A stretch of 64,000 nt of DNA from CAZEAC01 sp964510065 (lineage in GTDB: Bacteria > Bdellovibrionota_C > UBA2361 > CAIXSY01), in contig CAZEAC010000011.1 in the NCBI GenBank assembly GCA_964510065.1, positions 17,754-81,753 on the forward strand, given 5' to 3'. Position numbers and translations under genes: made by a program. The notes beneath the pieces were generated by a model, which did not search any database, was not told where the DNA came from, and saw only the letters and a program-made list of their open reading frames with translations. This document shows positions 1-8,550 of this stretch, in pieces; positions within the stretch are counted from its first letter, which is position 1, and the number at the start of each line of letters is the position of its first letter.

Positions 1-6
1 ATTAGT

Positions 7-25
7 CGTCCGCGATCAGCGGACG
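7..25. repeat. 7-bp perfect hairpin
   Basis: CGTCCGC and GCGGACG flank a 5-base loop at the left edge of the window. No T-run follows on the plus strand, so it is not a canonical terminator in that direction. The gene it belongs to, if any, lies outside the window. Confidence 0.4.
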
Positions 26-87
26 GCCACCCGCCGGAAGAATTAACTAAACTCGACCTTATCCAACATACTTGAATCACGATCTAT

Positions 88-116
88 TTGACCTCGTGAA
101 CGGTTACAAATACTGT
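88..116 (+). promoter_or_regulatory. Candidate promoter of msrA
   Basis: TTGACC (88-93) and TACTGT (111-116) are separated by exactly 17 bases, a good sigma70-type match. Transcription would start near 122, giving an msrA leader of about 20 nt with no visible Shine-Dalgarno sequence. Confidence 0.5.
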
Positions 117-140
117 AGCGTGCGACTATAGATTATCACA

Positions 141-743
141 ATGCTTCGTATACTGTTTATTGTAAGTTTTTTTTGGGGCGCTCAAGTGGCCGCTGAATCT
201 TCATCCGCAAAGAGGGAGCTCGTCGTTGGGGGTGGCTGTTTCTGGTGTGTGGAAGCGGTCTATCAAAGTTTAATTGGGGTAGAAGCCGTCGAGTCCGGAT
301 ATTCGGGCGGCGAAACAGCCAATCCGACATACGAGCAGGTATCAAGCGGCGAAAGCGGTCATGCGGAAGTGGTGAAAATTACCTACGACCCCGCGCTTAT
401 AACTCTCCCAGAACTTCTTGAGGCTTTCTTTCACACACATGATCCGACAACGCTTAATCGGCAAGGTAACGATGTCGGCACGCAGTATCGATCCGTAATT
501 TTTTACAGTAGTCCCGAGGAGAAAAAAGCTATTGATGATGTTAAAGCAAAAATCGAAGCCAATAAATTATGGCCGAATCCAATTGTTACACAGATCGCTC
601 CGCTTCGTGCCTACTATAAAGCTGAGGACTATCATCAGAACTATTACCGCACCCACTCTTCTCAGCCTTACTGCTCAATCGTGATTGCGCCAAAGCTTCA
701 GAAGCTTTACAAAGCCTTCGCCTCGAAGCTAAAGAAGCAATAA
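141..743 (+). CDS. msrA: Peptide methionine-S-sulfoxide reductase MsrA, exported
   Basis: This 200-residue protein should reduce methionine-S-sulfoxide in proteins back to methionine. The family signature GGGCFWC is at residues 30-36, with the catalytic Cys at 33; GYSGG and GTQYRS follow, both typical of MsrA. Residues 1-18 form a hydrophobic leader ending in QVAAES, so the enzyme probably works in the periplasm, unlike the usual cytosolic form. The Cys in QPYCS near residue 185 may be the resolving cysteine. A promoter lies just upstream and the next gene has its own, so msrA looks monocistronic. Family assignment is firm; the export is inferred from the N-terminus. Confidence 0.95.
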   Translation: MLRILFIVSFFWGAQVAAESSSAKRELVVGGGCFWCVEAVYQSLIGVEAVESGYSGGETANPTYEQVSSGESGHAEVVKITYDPALITLPELLEAFFHTHDPTTLNRQGNDVGTQYRSVIFYSSPEEKKAIDDVKAKIEANKLWPNPIVTQIAPLRAYYKAEDYHQNYYRTHSSQPYCSIVIAPKLQKLYKAFASKLKKQ

Positions 744-805
744 AGAATAGCTAACGCTCAATCTAATTATTAATTGGCCACTCAGTAGGCCCGCAAATTC
801 ACGGC

Positions 806-833
806 TTGTACTTTAGTGTTGCTGCGCTATACT
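806..833 (+). promoter_or_regulatory. Candidate promoter of the 847 gene
   Basis: TTGTAC (806-811) and TATACT (828-833) are 16 bases apart. The predicted start near 840 almost coincides with the Shine-Dalgarno GGAAGG (839-844), so the mRNA leader would be very short. Confidence 0.5.
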
Positions 834-846
834 ACGTCGGAAGGTC

Positions 847-1365
847 ATGGATAGTGCCTCTGCAGTTAAATCCGGGGAATGCATTCCACAAAATTTCTTA
901 CCGCAAGTAGTTGCCGGAAACGCTACCGCTCCAAAAACTTCCCTCGGAGCGCGACTTCCTAGTCTTTTATCCGGTCTTACAATTAAGAATCTTCCGATAT
1001 TACCGCTTGACTGTGCTGACTTGGCGCTAGCGCTTAGCCAAGGCATTGACAGTGTAGAGGTCGAGCTACTGTCACCGAGCGGCATCGTGAAGCGCTGGAG
1101 CCTATCCGGTACTGAATCGGCGCTCAAGAATGCAAGCTTTATGTCGAGTGAGCTAGAAGCGCGGTGCACCCATTCTGGGATCTCAATTACCGTCGACATT
1201 CTCCATTTCGCTCCTGCTGCGCGATTGCTCCCCAGATTCCTACAGGAAGGCTACTCAAAACTTACTCATAAGACTGCACATGCTTCGGTTTATTTCGAAA
1301 AATCAAAGAACCAGGTAATTGTTCGTCTCAACCATGAGCCGCCTTTTGGCGTGAAAATCGAGTAG
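847..1365 (+). CDS. Hypothetical protein, 172 aa
   Basis: I do not recognise a family. The ATG at 847 has a good Shine-Dalgarno (GGAAGG, 839-844) and a promoter-like sequence at 806-833, so the gene is very likely real. There is no signal peptide or membrane segment. The first 35 residues are Ser/Ala/Pro-rich and probably flexible; the rest alternates short hydrophobic strands and helices (for example VEVELLSPSG and KNQVIVRLNHEPPF), suggesting a small alpha/beta domain. It ends just before a hairpin repeat at 1401 that may terminate transcription. Nothing in the neighbours points to a role. Confidence 0.7.
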   Translation: MDSASAVKSGECIPQNFLPQVVAGNATAPKTSLGARLPSLLSGLTIKNLPILPLDCADLALALSQGIDSVEVELLSPSGIVKRWSLSGTESALKNASFMSSELEARCTHSGISITVDILHFAPAARLLPRFLQEGYSKLTHKTAHASVYFEKSKNQVIVRLNHEPPFGVKIE

Positions 1366-1400
1366 TACACTGCTACCGAAATACTCTCCATTCCTCGCTT

Positions 1401-1500
1401 TGTGCACTCTGTGGTTTCTTGTAAGGTAAAATAAACCACAGAGACACAGAGTGCACCGAGTGAGAATCGAGAATTAGGATAGGTTATTCTGATTACAGTG
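1401..1500. repeat. CTCTGTG-type hairpin repeat, copy 1
   Basis: TGCACTCTGTGGTTT (1403-1417) is mirrored by AAACCACAGAGACACAGAGTGCA-like sequence at 1433-1455. The same core occurs at 9454 and 19825. The ~50 bases after the hairpin also match the bases after the 19825 copy, with mostly transition differences. It lies 36 bp past the 847 gene's stop and may act as its terminator. Confidence 0.75.
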
Positions 1501-1501
1501 C

Positions 1502-1683
1502 ACTAGCGAGGCTTCGCTTCAGACCGTCGAGCTAAGGTCGAACAGCAGTGCCGCGAATCCTCGCTAGTCAGTGCTGTCTGGTTCGCCATCGGGCTCCTGC
1601 CTTCCGTCAAACCCGCTCCAAGCTACGTTTCGCGCGCGGAAGAAGCGCGACACTTCGCGTCGCTGCAGGCGCTGCCGCACCTG
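1502..1683 (+). repeat. Long inverted repeat, left copy
   Basis: This ~180-bp segment reappears in opposite orientation at 2458-2636. The outer 66 bases are almost identical (one T/C difference seen); the inner part is more diverged. The outer end is itself a hairpin: ACTAGCGAGG-TTCGC at 1502-1517 pairs with GCGAATCCTCGCTAGT at 1553-1568. The two copies enclose one promoter, one secreted-protein gene and its terminator. No coding sequence is supported inside the repeat. Confidence 0.8.
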
Positions 1684-1762
1684 CAGCAAAAGTTTTACTG
1701 GCAAATAATGTGTGTTATACACTATTTATATATAAAAACATATTTTCAACTTACTAAAATAC

Positions 1763-1790
1763 TTGACAATAAATAGAACTACGGTATTCT
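1763..1790 (+). promoter_or_regulatory. Strong candidate promoter of the 1851 gene
   Basis: A consensus TTGACA (1763-1768) and TATTCT (1785-1790) are 16 bases apart in an AT-rich stretch (1700-1850) that contrasts with the GC-rich repeats on either side. The leader would be about 54 nt, with CGGAG as Shine-Dalgarno before the ATG at 1851. Confidence 0.6.
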
Positions 1791-1850
1791 GTAGATAGGA
1801 TGTGTATTTTACACTTCCGTTAAATAACAAAATTATCGGAGTTTTTAACC

Positions 1851-2294
1851 ATGAAAGCGACTGTTCAAAATTTCTGTACAGCCCTTGCGTTGAGCCTTTG
1901 TGCGTTCTCGTCCGCGTACGCGGGCGGGGAAGATCTAATCTCAAACTTACAGGACGAGGCCGTCGTGAAAACTAGTATTTCGAGCCCCTGCCGTAACGCG
2001 GGGACCTCTGCGAAGGCTCTTGCTGCGGGCGCGCGCTGCACTGTTCGCGTTACCGTGAGCGAACCAAACGAAGAGACCGTATATTGGCTCGAATACCGTC
2101 GCGCGAACAGCAACAGTTCAGGACGCTGGCAGCGCTATAAGGCAACCCATGTATACGATCTCCAGGCTGCCAACAACGAGTCTTTGTCGTTCGCTCCGAC
2201 GCTTTCGCGCGAATACAGAATTGCAGTCAGCACCGGCGGGCGAAGTGACTATGCCGAGATTAATTCGGATGCCTTTCGAGTATTTGTGAAGTAA
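1851..2294 (+). CDS. Small secreted protein of unknown function
   Basis: The 147-residue product starts with a classical signal peptide (basic KATVQ, hydrophobic core, cleavage after SSAYA near residue 24), so it is exported. The mature part has two cysteines (SSPCRN and ARCTVRV) that could form a disulfide, and beta-rich sequence such as TVYWLEYRRA and REYRIAVSTGG, suggesting a small beta sandwich. I do not recognise the family. The gene has its own consensus promoter, Shine-Dalgarno and strong terminator, and this whole cassette sits between two inverted ~180-bp repeats (1502-1683, 2458-2636). That arrangement suggests it could have moved as a unit. Confidence 0.8.
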   Translation: MKATVQNFCTALALSLCAFSSAYAGGEDLISNLQDEAVVKTSISSPCRNAGTSAKALAAGARCTVRVTVSEPNEETVYWLEYRRANSNSSGRWQRYKATHVYDLQAANNESLSFAPTLSREYRIAVSTGGRSDYAEINSDAFRVFVK

Positions 2295-2306
2295 GTTCGG
2301 ACTACA

Positions 2307-2357
2307 AAGGAACCTCGGAGGCACACCCAAAGGTGCTCCGCGGTTCCTTACATTTTC
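2307..2357 (+). terminator. Rho-independent terminator
   Basis: AAGGAACC (2307-2314) pairs with GGTTCCTT (2342-2349), with a further inner stem CGGAG/CTCCG, followed by ACATTTTCT. It begins 12 bp after the stop codon of the secreted-protein gene. Confidence 0.8.
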
Positions 2358-2375
2358 TCCGCACCTGCGCGCGCA

Positions 2376-2438
2376 CTAGATTCCTTGGCCTTTGGAACTA
2401 GCACCAAATGAGTTGCATTCTGGAGCCAAGGAATCTAG
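2376..2438. repeat. CTAG-capped 14-bp inverted repeat
   Basis: CTAGATTCCTTGGC (2376-2389) is the perfect reverse complement of GCCAAGGAATCTAG (2425-2438), around a 35-base loop. It belongs to the class of CTAG-capped palindromes found throughout the intergenic DNA of this window. Confidence 0.8.
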
Positions 2439-2457
2439 CCGGCCAGGACGGCCGGAC

Positions 2458-2636
2458 AGGCGCGGCAGCGCCTGGAGCGACGCGGAGTTTCGCGCCTTTC
2501 CTGCGCGAAACGTAGCTTGGAGCGGGTTCGACGGAGGGCAGGAGCCCGCAGTCGAACCAAACACCACAGACTAGCGAGGATTCGCGGCACTGCTGTTCGA
2601 CCTTAGCTCGACGGTCTGAGGCGAAGCCTCGCTAGT
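2458..2636 (-). repeat. Long inverted repeat, right copy
   Basis: Reverse-complement partner of 1502-1683. Its outer end again forms a CTAG-containing hairpin (ACTAGCGAGG at 2570-2579 with CCTCGCTAGT at 2627-2636). The remaining bases up to the next palindrome at 2690 show no gene. Confidence 0.8.
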
Positions 2637-2689
2637 ACTTACTACTGTCTTTACCGGCTCGCAATCATGGTCATTCAATGAACAGACTA

Positions 2690-2864
2690 GAAGCGGTCTC
2701 AAAAATACCCCTACTGCGGTCCAGCCCCTTTGGCAATCTGCTTCGTCAGCCTCGTCACGCGTGCTCGCAAGCCTGATAGGCTTGCTCCGCGCTCGTTCCG
2801 TCGGCTTCCTCGCATCTTGCCAAACTGGCTGCCCCTCGTGACGGGGCATTTTTAAGACCGCTTC
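2690..2864. repeat. 175-bp inverted-repeat element, type A core
   Basis: The 22-base arm at 2690-2711 (begins GAAGCGGTCT) is the reverse complement of 2843-2864 with two mismatches. The left arm is preceded by CTA, making CTAGAAGCGG; the right arm runs into the TAG stop of the minus-strand protease gene. The interior holds a core (AGCCTG-TAGGCT hairpin followed by CTCCGC-CTCGTTCCG) that recurs in 10993-11176, whose arms are unrelated. It could act as a large terminator for the protease gene. Confidence 0.75.
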
Positions 2865-4825
2865 TATTTCAGCTCGGCAACTACAACTCGGGTCACATCT
2901 CCCCAGATCTTTCCAAATACAGCTGACTTATCAAAAGTATACGTGGACGAAGTCAATTGCACGTTATAGTCAACGCCAATTGCGCTTTTGAAGCTTGCCC
3001 AACCGGTAGAATCAGTAAAGGCGTAGCCCAGAAGTCCTGCGTTGACCGCGACTCCCGAAACTGGAAACTTATCCGGATTGATCACTCGCACACGTAAATT
3101 TATCTGTGCGGCACTTGCATCAAGCGGAATCACATGATTCCCGCTAAGGTATCCCTGATATACCGGTATTGAATATCCAGAACGGGACACGCTTACTGTA
3201 AATAGCTGGCCTGATTTGTAGGTGCCAAAATTGAATTGGCCGGTACTGCCGGTCATGCGCACTGCGGTTACATTTCCGATCTTGAGCTCAATCTGAGCTT
3301 CTGCGAGGCCCACGCCATTAGCACGCACCACACCGCTGATTGAATAATAGGGAGTTGGTGTCGGAATTGGAGTTGTAGTCGGAGTCGGCGTTGGTGCCAA
3401 GGTCGGCGCGGGCGTCGGGGTCAGCGTCGGCGTAGGTGCCGGCGCACTCCCCGCTGAAAGCAGCATCGAGTACACGTTGAGCGATCCACCAGTGCCAACT
3501 ACGTTGCTCAATGTATTTCGAAGATCACGAGTGCCTAAGCAGCTGCTCTTCATCGCTTGCCAGGTAATTCCGGGTGAGTAACTCTTAAGAAGAGCCAGCG
3601 CTCCAGTAACAAATGGCGTTGCCATCGAGGTCCCCGAGAGATAAACGTAACGCGCTCCGATATAGGTACTCGAAATATTTACGCCAGGCGCAGCTATATC
3701 AACATTTTGTGCGCCATAATTTGAAAACGATGCGAGATTGCCGTTAGAATCAATTGCCGCAACACTAATAATATTATCGTGCGGGTAGCTCGCCGGGTAG
3801 GACGGGCTTGCATCGATATTACTCCCATTATTACCGGCGGCTGCCACGAAGAGGATCCCGGCATCGCGCGCTCGGCTAATGGCATCTGCCATGGGTTGCA
3901 TACTTCCACCACCGCCCCAAGAATTGTTGGTCATCACCAGATTAATACCGCGATTTTTCAACGCAGTTGCGTAATCAATACTTTCAATCGCGTCAAAGAG
4001 CGAACCGGATCCATTTGATGCAAGGAACTTAATGCCAACCATCTTCACGTTCCAGTTTACGCCTGCACCGCCCGTGGTATTATTTCCCACGCCACCAATT
4101 ACGCCGGCAACGTGCGTACCATGCCCATTGTCATCCATCGGGTCTCCCGAGCCGGTTATGGTATTAATTCCGAAAACGTCATCGACATAGCCGTTATGAT
4201 CGTCATCAATGCCGTTTCCTGCGATTTCACCTGGGTTACGCCACATATTGGCAGCAAGATCAGGGTGGGTGTATTCAACTCCCGTATCAATTATTCCAAC
4301 TACCACCGAGCCATTGCCTTGATGAAGGTTCCATGCCTCCGGGGCGTCAATATCAACGTCGTTACTATTATTCAGTCCCCATGCATAGCTTAGCTGCGGA
4401 TCATTCGGCATCGCAGCGGTAGAAATCACCGAATTGCACGAGCAGCTGTAGCGACGAATAAGCTCGATCTTGCCAGTCTCTCGAACCCTGCGGAACGTCT
4501 CGCGCTCGCGCGCCTTCATTTTTGCACATAAGTCCCGGTTCGCTTTAAGCGGGACAATGTGGCCGGTGCCCGCGCTCTCCACATCATCTTCCGGCGTCAC
4601 AAGAATCGTGTGAGTATTCTCATCAGCGATCGCAAGCTCTTCAGAGGAGACATTATCGATACTCTCAAGCGCCTTTTCCTGTAAGGCATCAATATTTCCC
4701 ACCGAGATTACATATTCACCGTCATGGCACAGCGCAGCGGGTGCCTCGGTTGAATCCGCAGAAAGCAGACGCGCCTGAGCGATAAGCAGCAAGATTGCAA
4801 ATATGTTTCGCCACTTCGCGCTCAT
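2864..4825 (-). CDS. Secreted subtilisin-family serine protease
   Basis: 653 residues, family S8. After a signal peptide (about 1-23) and a ~120-residue propeptide-like region, the catalytic triad is intact: Asp180 in GIIDTGVE, His235 in NGHGTHVAG, Ser400 in SGTSMATP, with the oxyanion Asn332 in AAAGNNGS. Residues ~465-495 are a Thr-Pro repeat linker. The last ~150 residues look like carboxypeptidase-regulatory (beta-sandwich) domains, starting ISGVVRANGVGLAEA. The start codon overlaps the stop of the upstream giant secreted protein by 4 bp (ATGA), so the two are co-translated and probably act together at the cell surface or outside it. A hairpin element overlaps the stop codon. Confidence 0.95.
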   Translation of the reverse strand: MSAKWRNIFAILLLIAQARLLSADSTEAPAALCHDGEYVISVGNIDALQEKALESIDNVSSEELAIADENTHTILVTPEDDVESAGTGHIVPLKANRDLCAKMKARERETFRRVRETGKIELIRRYSCSCNSVISTAAMPNDPQLSYAWGLNNSNDVDIDAPEAWNLHQGNGSVVVGIIDTGVEYTHPDLAANMWRNPGEIAGNGIDDDHNGYVDDVFGINTITGSGDPMDDNGHGTHVAGVIGGVGNNTTGGAGVNWNVKMVGIKFLASNGSGSLFDAIESIDYATALKNRGINLVMTNNSWGGGGSMQPMADAISRARDAGILFVAAAGNNGSNIDASPSYPASYPHDNIISVAAIDSNGNLASFSNYGAQNVDIAAPGVNISSTYIGARYVYLSGTSMATPFVTGALALLKSYSPGITWQAMKSSCLGTRDLRNTLSNVVGTGGSLNVYSMLLSAGSAPAPTPTLTPTPAPTLAPTPTPTTTPIPTPTPYYSISGVVRANGVGLAEAQIELKIGNVTAVRMTGSTGQFNFGTYKSGQLFTVSVSRSGYSIPVYQGYLSGNHVIPLDASAAQINLRVRVINPDKFPVSGVAVNAGLLGYAFTDSTGWASFKSAIGVDYNVQLTSSTYTFDKSAVFGKIWGDVTRVVVAELK

Positions 4826-7800
4826 CGGCTACCTCTCGCACTTGCGCTACCATTTTCATTTTCATCATCGTTCAATTTTTTCGGTTTAAACTGTATCGCG
4901 AAGTTGACGCCACTTTGATCTCCATCGAGTATTGTTACGTTGAACTTCTTCGGCCGCGAGGAAACAATCAGATCGGCTTCGTTATCAAAGGTAATCCGAT
5001 ACTGTCCGCGCGAGACTGGAATCTCATAATTGAATGGATCACTAATTGCGTAACGCGCCGTGTCACCATCAGAGCTCCGTACCACGATGCTCATCGAGCC
5101 GGCATCCAGCGATTTGAGCTTATCCAAGAACGAGCCTTTAAGCGGACGTCCATTTCGCCCCTTAAGCTCGCCACGGATATAATACGTCGGCGCAAGGGGA
5201 GTTGGTAACGGCGTGGGCGTTATGGTCGGTGTCGGTGTTTCAACCGCAGGCGGGAGCGGTGTCGCAGTAGGAGTTGGCGTGAGTGTTGGTGTCGGAGTTG
5301 GCGTCTCTATAGGACATATTTCAAAATTCGCCGCGCGCACCGCAATCTGCTGGCCCAGCAGAAAGAGCCTCACAGTATTGGCCGATTGCGGCACGGTAAG
5401 CGTAAGGAAGTAACTGTAGCTTTCCGCCTTTGCGATAACTTTGCCTTTCTGCTTGCTCGCGTAAACATCCCAGTCAAGCTCAAGGTCCTGCGCGAACGGA
5501 TTGTATACCTGCCAACGCAGAGACGTTGTTGGATCGGTTGAGCATACTGAAGCAAGCATAATGCGAAGGTCCGGTGTTGCCGTTGGGGTTGGCGTCAATG
5601 TCGGTGTCGCGGTCGGAGTTGGCGTCGCTCCAGGCGGTGGGAGTGGCGTCGCAGTCGGTAGCGGCGTCATCGTTACCGTTGGCGTTGGAGTGACATCAAG
5701 GCATGGGCCAAGCGTGTCGCCATGCATGGCGTGAGCCGGCCACGCCGATTGGCCAACTTTTAGCGTGAAGTGATTTGCGGGATTTCCAGGGGGATAGTGG
5801 CAGATCTCCACTTTCTTATCGTCTTCCCCTGGCTCTGGAGTCCAGCCCGGATCAGGGCTTGGGTTAGGTGTCGGTGTTACAAACGGAGTTGGTGTCGGGG
5901 TCGCAAGAGGCGCACAGGCACCTTGTGTATCGCCATGCGACTGGTGTGCCGACCACGCGTTGATTTCGACTTCGAGCGTATGGCGCGAACTCGGATTACC
6001 TGGAGGATAGTGACAAATTATTATTTTCCCTGGCGCAGGAGTTGCCGTGGCAGTCGGAGTCGCTGTTGCGGTCGGCGTTGGAGTACTCGTCAGAGTCGGT
6101 GTTGCTGTCCTCGTTGGTGTTGGTGTCTGTGTCGCAATAGGCGATTTCGTAGGAGTCGCCGTCGGCGAAATCGTTGGTGTCGGAGTTATTGTTGCCGTCG
6201 GAGTGACGCTCGGAGTTACACTTGGTATCGGCGTAATCGTCGCCGTTGGAGTAACCGTCGGCGTGGGTGTCGGCGTCACTGGAGGCGGCGCAGAAATAAA
6301 ATCGAGCCCAAGTTTATTCGCTGAAGCAGTGCCAGTGTAGGAAACCGGCGAGAAAGAGTAGCCCTCCATCTCCGCGGTAATGATGTACTCAGACTGGTCA
6401 GGAACATTAACCATATAGGTCCCGTCCGAGCGGGTGAAGGTATCAATTGCGGCCACACCGTAGTTAAATCGCACCCGTGCGAAACTAAGCGGATGCCCCA
6501 TATAGTCGCTTACTTTTCCGCCGAGCGTATGCACCGGCAGTGGCGTCTCGATAAAGTTCACTTCGGTCGCATCACAGGTTACGTGAATCAACGCGATGCC
6601 AGCCGGATCGAAGAAGCGATCATTATATTCAGCGGTAATCCAATTGTCGCTGAGCGCACGCACATTGATCGAGAATCGACCCTGGGAGTCAGTGACTGCC
6701 ACGGTCTGGTGATTATTGAGTATCTCGGCTCCGGCGCGCTTTGAACCGTTTGATTGGAAGACAGCTCCTTGCACCACATAGTTATCTTTGACCGGGCAGG
6801 GAGTCGGAGTTGCGACTGCGCCACGTGGCGCCACGGCGAAGAAATTCACCATCTTATGGTCGCGGTCAATTTTTAGAAACTGAATATCTTGTGGATCATA
6901 CACCGTCGAAGCCGAATTAACTTTTAGGGTAGTATCCGACCCCTCGCTCACTACAATCTGGTAGGCGCCCTCGCCATCAGTGGAAGCAGCAAATGCTCCA
7001 TTTCGAAGCAGACCCGCTCCCGGAAGCGGCGTGCCTTCTTGGCTAAATACATAACCACTTACGGTGACATGGCCCGGTTCGGGAGTTCCGCAATACGCAG
7101 CGTATTCGCCTGTGTTCAAAAGATTTGTTGGGCAGCTCTTAAACGGCGTCGCGCTATCGTGGTTAAAGGTACAGGCCGGATAAGAAGGATCTATTACTAC
7201 TGAATTATTATCTTGTGAGGTGTCAGTATCGTTACAGCTTGTGCGAAGGATTGCCGGAAATATTACTTCGCCAACCGCATCGGTTACTTTGTAACTCTTC
7301 TCCCCGCAGCGATAAACTGCCGGAGCGTCAAGTCTCACCCCGCCGAGCGGCGTGCTTCCTTGCTTTACATTCCAACGAATGACACCCTGTTTCTTGCTGC
7401 CTGCGACCGCCCAGAATACGCAGCGATTATTCGGACAGCTGTTTGGTGAAAGGGTTATCTCTGGCGGATAAAACAGATAGTTGCCGGTCGGCACAATCGA
7501 GAAGCTCGTCCGTGCGTCAGCACCTAACGCGCCGGTTGAGAAGCTCCAAAGCCCCGATGAATCGGTAATTCGATTTGAAATCGAATTAATTCCATCAGTG
7601 CCGTAAAACTCAACTCCAGCAATCCCAGCACCAAGATCATTGCGCACATACAATTCATAACTCACAGAGCTTCCGATAGTGGCCGGAGCGATATTGCCGC
7701 ACGATGTTGTGGCATAGCCGTAGTAGTCACCACCCGCAGTGCACGCACGAAACTTTTTCGTTAACATTGTGTTAAAGCTACAACTCTTCCCGGCCGGTGA

Positions 7801-8373
7801 ATCACCAAGCACAACATAGGAATTATTGCTTTGATCGGCATCAGTATCGTTACATGTCGTCGTATGTCGCCGCACGGCAAAGAAGACATACCCTTCATTA
7901 TCGGTGGTCTTCATGCATGGCATGGCCGAACCCGCGACCATGTAGGGAATCCCTGAGACCCCGCGACCCATTGAGTCTATTGATTGCCAATGAACCACTG
8001 ACTGTACATTGCCGTCTTGAAAGGCCTGCACTGTACAGATATGCATTGGGCAATTTGAGACGTTAACAACAAGCTCAGCCGGCTCGAACCGCAAATTCTG
8101 CGCATAATTCGTGTAGGTGACTGTCGGACTTGAAGACGCAATATCTGAGGTATCCAGCTCCCACTCGCCCTGCGAATTCGTAAAGCGACCGGCGAGCGCG
8201 TTGACTCCGAAGTTTCCATAAATTTGAACGCCGCCTACTGGAGCATTCGACTTGAGCACCCGGATACGGTAGGTATCGGCATGTGCGACGCAGACGAAGC
8301 TACTCAGCAGGCAGACCGCAAGCAGCAGCATTACTGCTCGTGAGACTCCTCTCGCTATGTTGTGAATAGCCAT
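4822..8373 (-). CDS. Very large secreted protein with beta-sandwich repeats, Thr-Pro linkers and two CHYPPGNP domains
   Basis: The frame is open from 8448, but the ATG at 8373 has the Shine-Dalgarno GAGGA and directly precedes a signal peptide (SRAVMLLLAVCLLSS...AHA), so I start there (1183 aa). The N-terminal ~650 residues contain several carboxypeptidase-regulatory or Ig-like modules (for example VSGYVFSQEGTPLPGAG, GGKVSDYMGHPLSFAR). A long Thr-Pro/Thr-Ala-Thr-Pro linker follows, then two copies of a Cys-His domain (ICHYPPGNP...AHQSHGDTQGAC and ICHYPPGNP...AHAMHGDTLGPC), separated by more Thr-Pro linkers. These copies resemble a short domain I recall from secreted environmental proteins, function unknown. 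A final beta domain precedes the stop. It is translationally coupled to the subtilase. Adhesin or matrix role is inference. Confidence 0.85.
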   Translation of the reverse strand: MAIHNIARGVSRAVMLLLAVCLLSSFVCVAHADTYRIRVLKSNAPVGGVQIYGNFGVNALAGRFTNSQGEWELDTSDIASSSPTVTYTNYAQNLRFEPAELVVNVSNCPMHICTVQAFQDGNVQSVVHWQSIDSMGRGVSGIPYMVAGSAMPCMKTTDNEGYVFFAVRRHTTTCNDTDADQSNNSYVVLGDSPAGKSCSFNTMLTKKFRACTAGGDYYGYATTSCGNIAPATIGSSVSYELYVRNDLGAGIAGVEFYGTDGINSISNRITDSSGLWSFSTGALGADARTSFSIVPTGNYLFYPPEITLSPNSCPNNRCVFWAVAGSKKQGVIRWNVKQGSTPLGGVRLDAPAVYRCGEKSYKVTDAVGEVIFPAILRTSCNDTDTSQDNNSVVIDPSYPACTFNHDSATPFKSCPTNLLNTGEYAAYCGTPEPGHVTVSGYVFSQEGTPLPGAGLLRNGAFAASTDGEGAYQIVVSEGSDTTLKVNSASTVYDPQDIQFLKIDRDHKMVNFFAVAPRGAVATPTPCPVKDNYVVQGAVFQSNGSKRAGAEILNNHQTVAVTDSQGRFSINVRALSDNWITAEYNDRFFDPAGIALIHVTCDATEVNFIETPLPVHTLGGKVSDYMGHPLSFARVRFNYGVAAIDTFTRSDGTYMVNVPDQSEYIITAEMEGYSFSPVSYTGTASANKLGLDFISAPPPVTPTPTPTVTPTATITPIPSVTPSVTPTATITPTPTISPTATPTKSPIATQTPTPTRTATPTLTSTPTPTATATPTATATPAPGKIIICHYPPGNPSSRHTLEVEINAWSAHQSHGDTQGACAPLATPTPTPFVTPTPNPSPDPGWTPEPGEDDKKVEICHYPPGNPANHFTLKVGQSAWPAHAMHGDTLGPCLDVTPTPTVTMTPLPTATPLPPPGATPTPTATPTLTPTPTATPDLRIMLASVCSTDPTTSLRWQVYNPFAQDLELDWDVYASKQKGKVIAKAESYSYFLTLTVPQSANTVRLFLLGQQIAVRAANFEICPIETPTPTPTLTPTPTATPLPPAVETPTPTITPTPLPTPLAPTYYIRGELKGRNGRPLKGSFLDKLKSLDAGSMSIVVRSSDGDTARYAISDPFNYEIPVSRGQYRITFDNEADLIVSSRPKKFNVTILDGDQSGVNFAIQFKPKKLNDDENENGSASARGSR
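5205..6285 (-). repeat. Coding minisatellite for Thr-Pro linkers
   Basis: Clusters of a degenerate hexamer, GTYGGN on the plus strand, at about 5205-5305, 5575-5695, 5870-5910 and 6040-6285 encode the Thr-Pro linkers of the giant secreted protein; a further cluster at 3355-3440 encodes the subtilase linker. The repeats leave open antisense frames that are not genes. Confidence 0.8.
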
Positions 8374-8550
8374 TAAAAATTCCTCGCCAGTTCCGCGCCA
8401 CCAAGTCATCGACGGGGGCTCGAGCAAAGAACACGAATGGCGTCGCATTTTTAACAGCGCAATGAAACTTCCAAAATTTGCTTAAAGATATTTTAAGAAG
8501 CTTTCGGTCGCTTATGGCAGACGCGTAGCCCAGCTAGGAAAGTTGCGTAG

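Noticed and set aside
1548..1757. Plus-strand 69-codon frame in the left long repeat
   Set aside because: It lies in repeat DNA, lacks a start signal, and the inverted copy at 2458-2636 does not preserve it.
2520..2570. tRNA-like GGTTCGA sequence in the long repeat
   Set aside because: No acceptor stem, anticodon arm or CCA end can be drawn around it.
5770..6340. Plus-strand open frames rich in Arg, Cys, Val and Gly opposite the giant secreted protein
   Set aside because: They are antisense readings of the Thr-Pro hexamer repeats, with no ribosome-binding sites and extreme composition.
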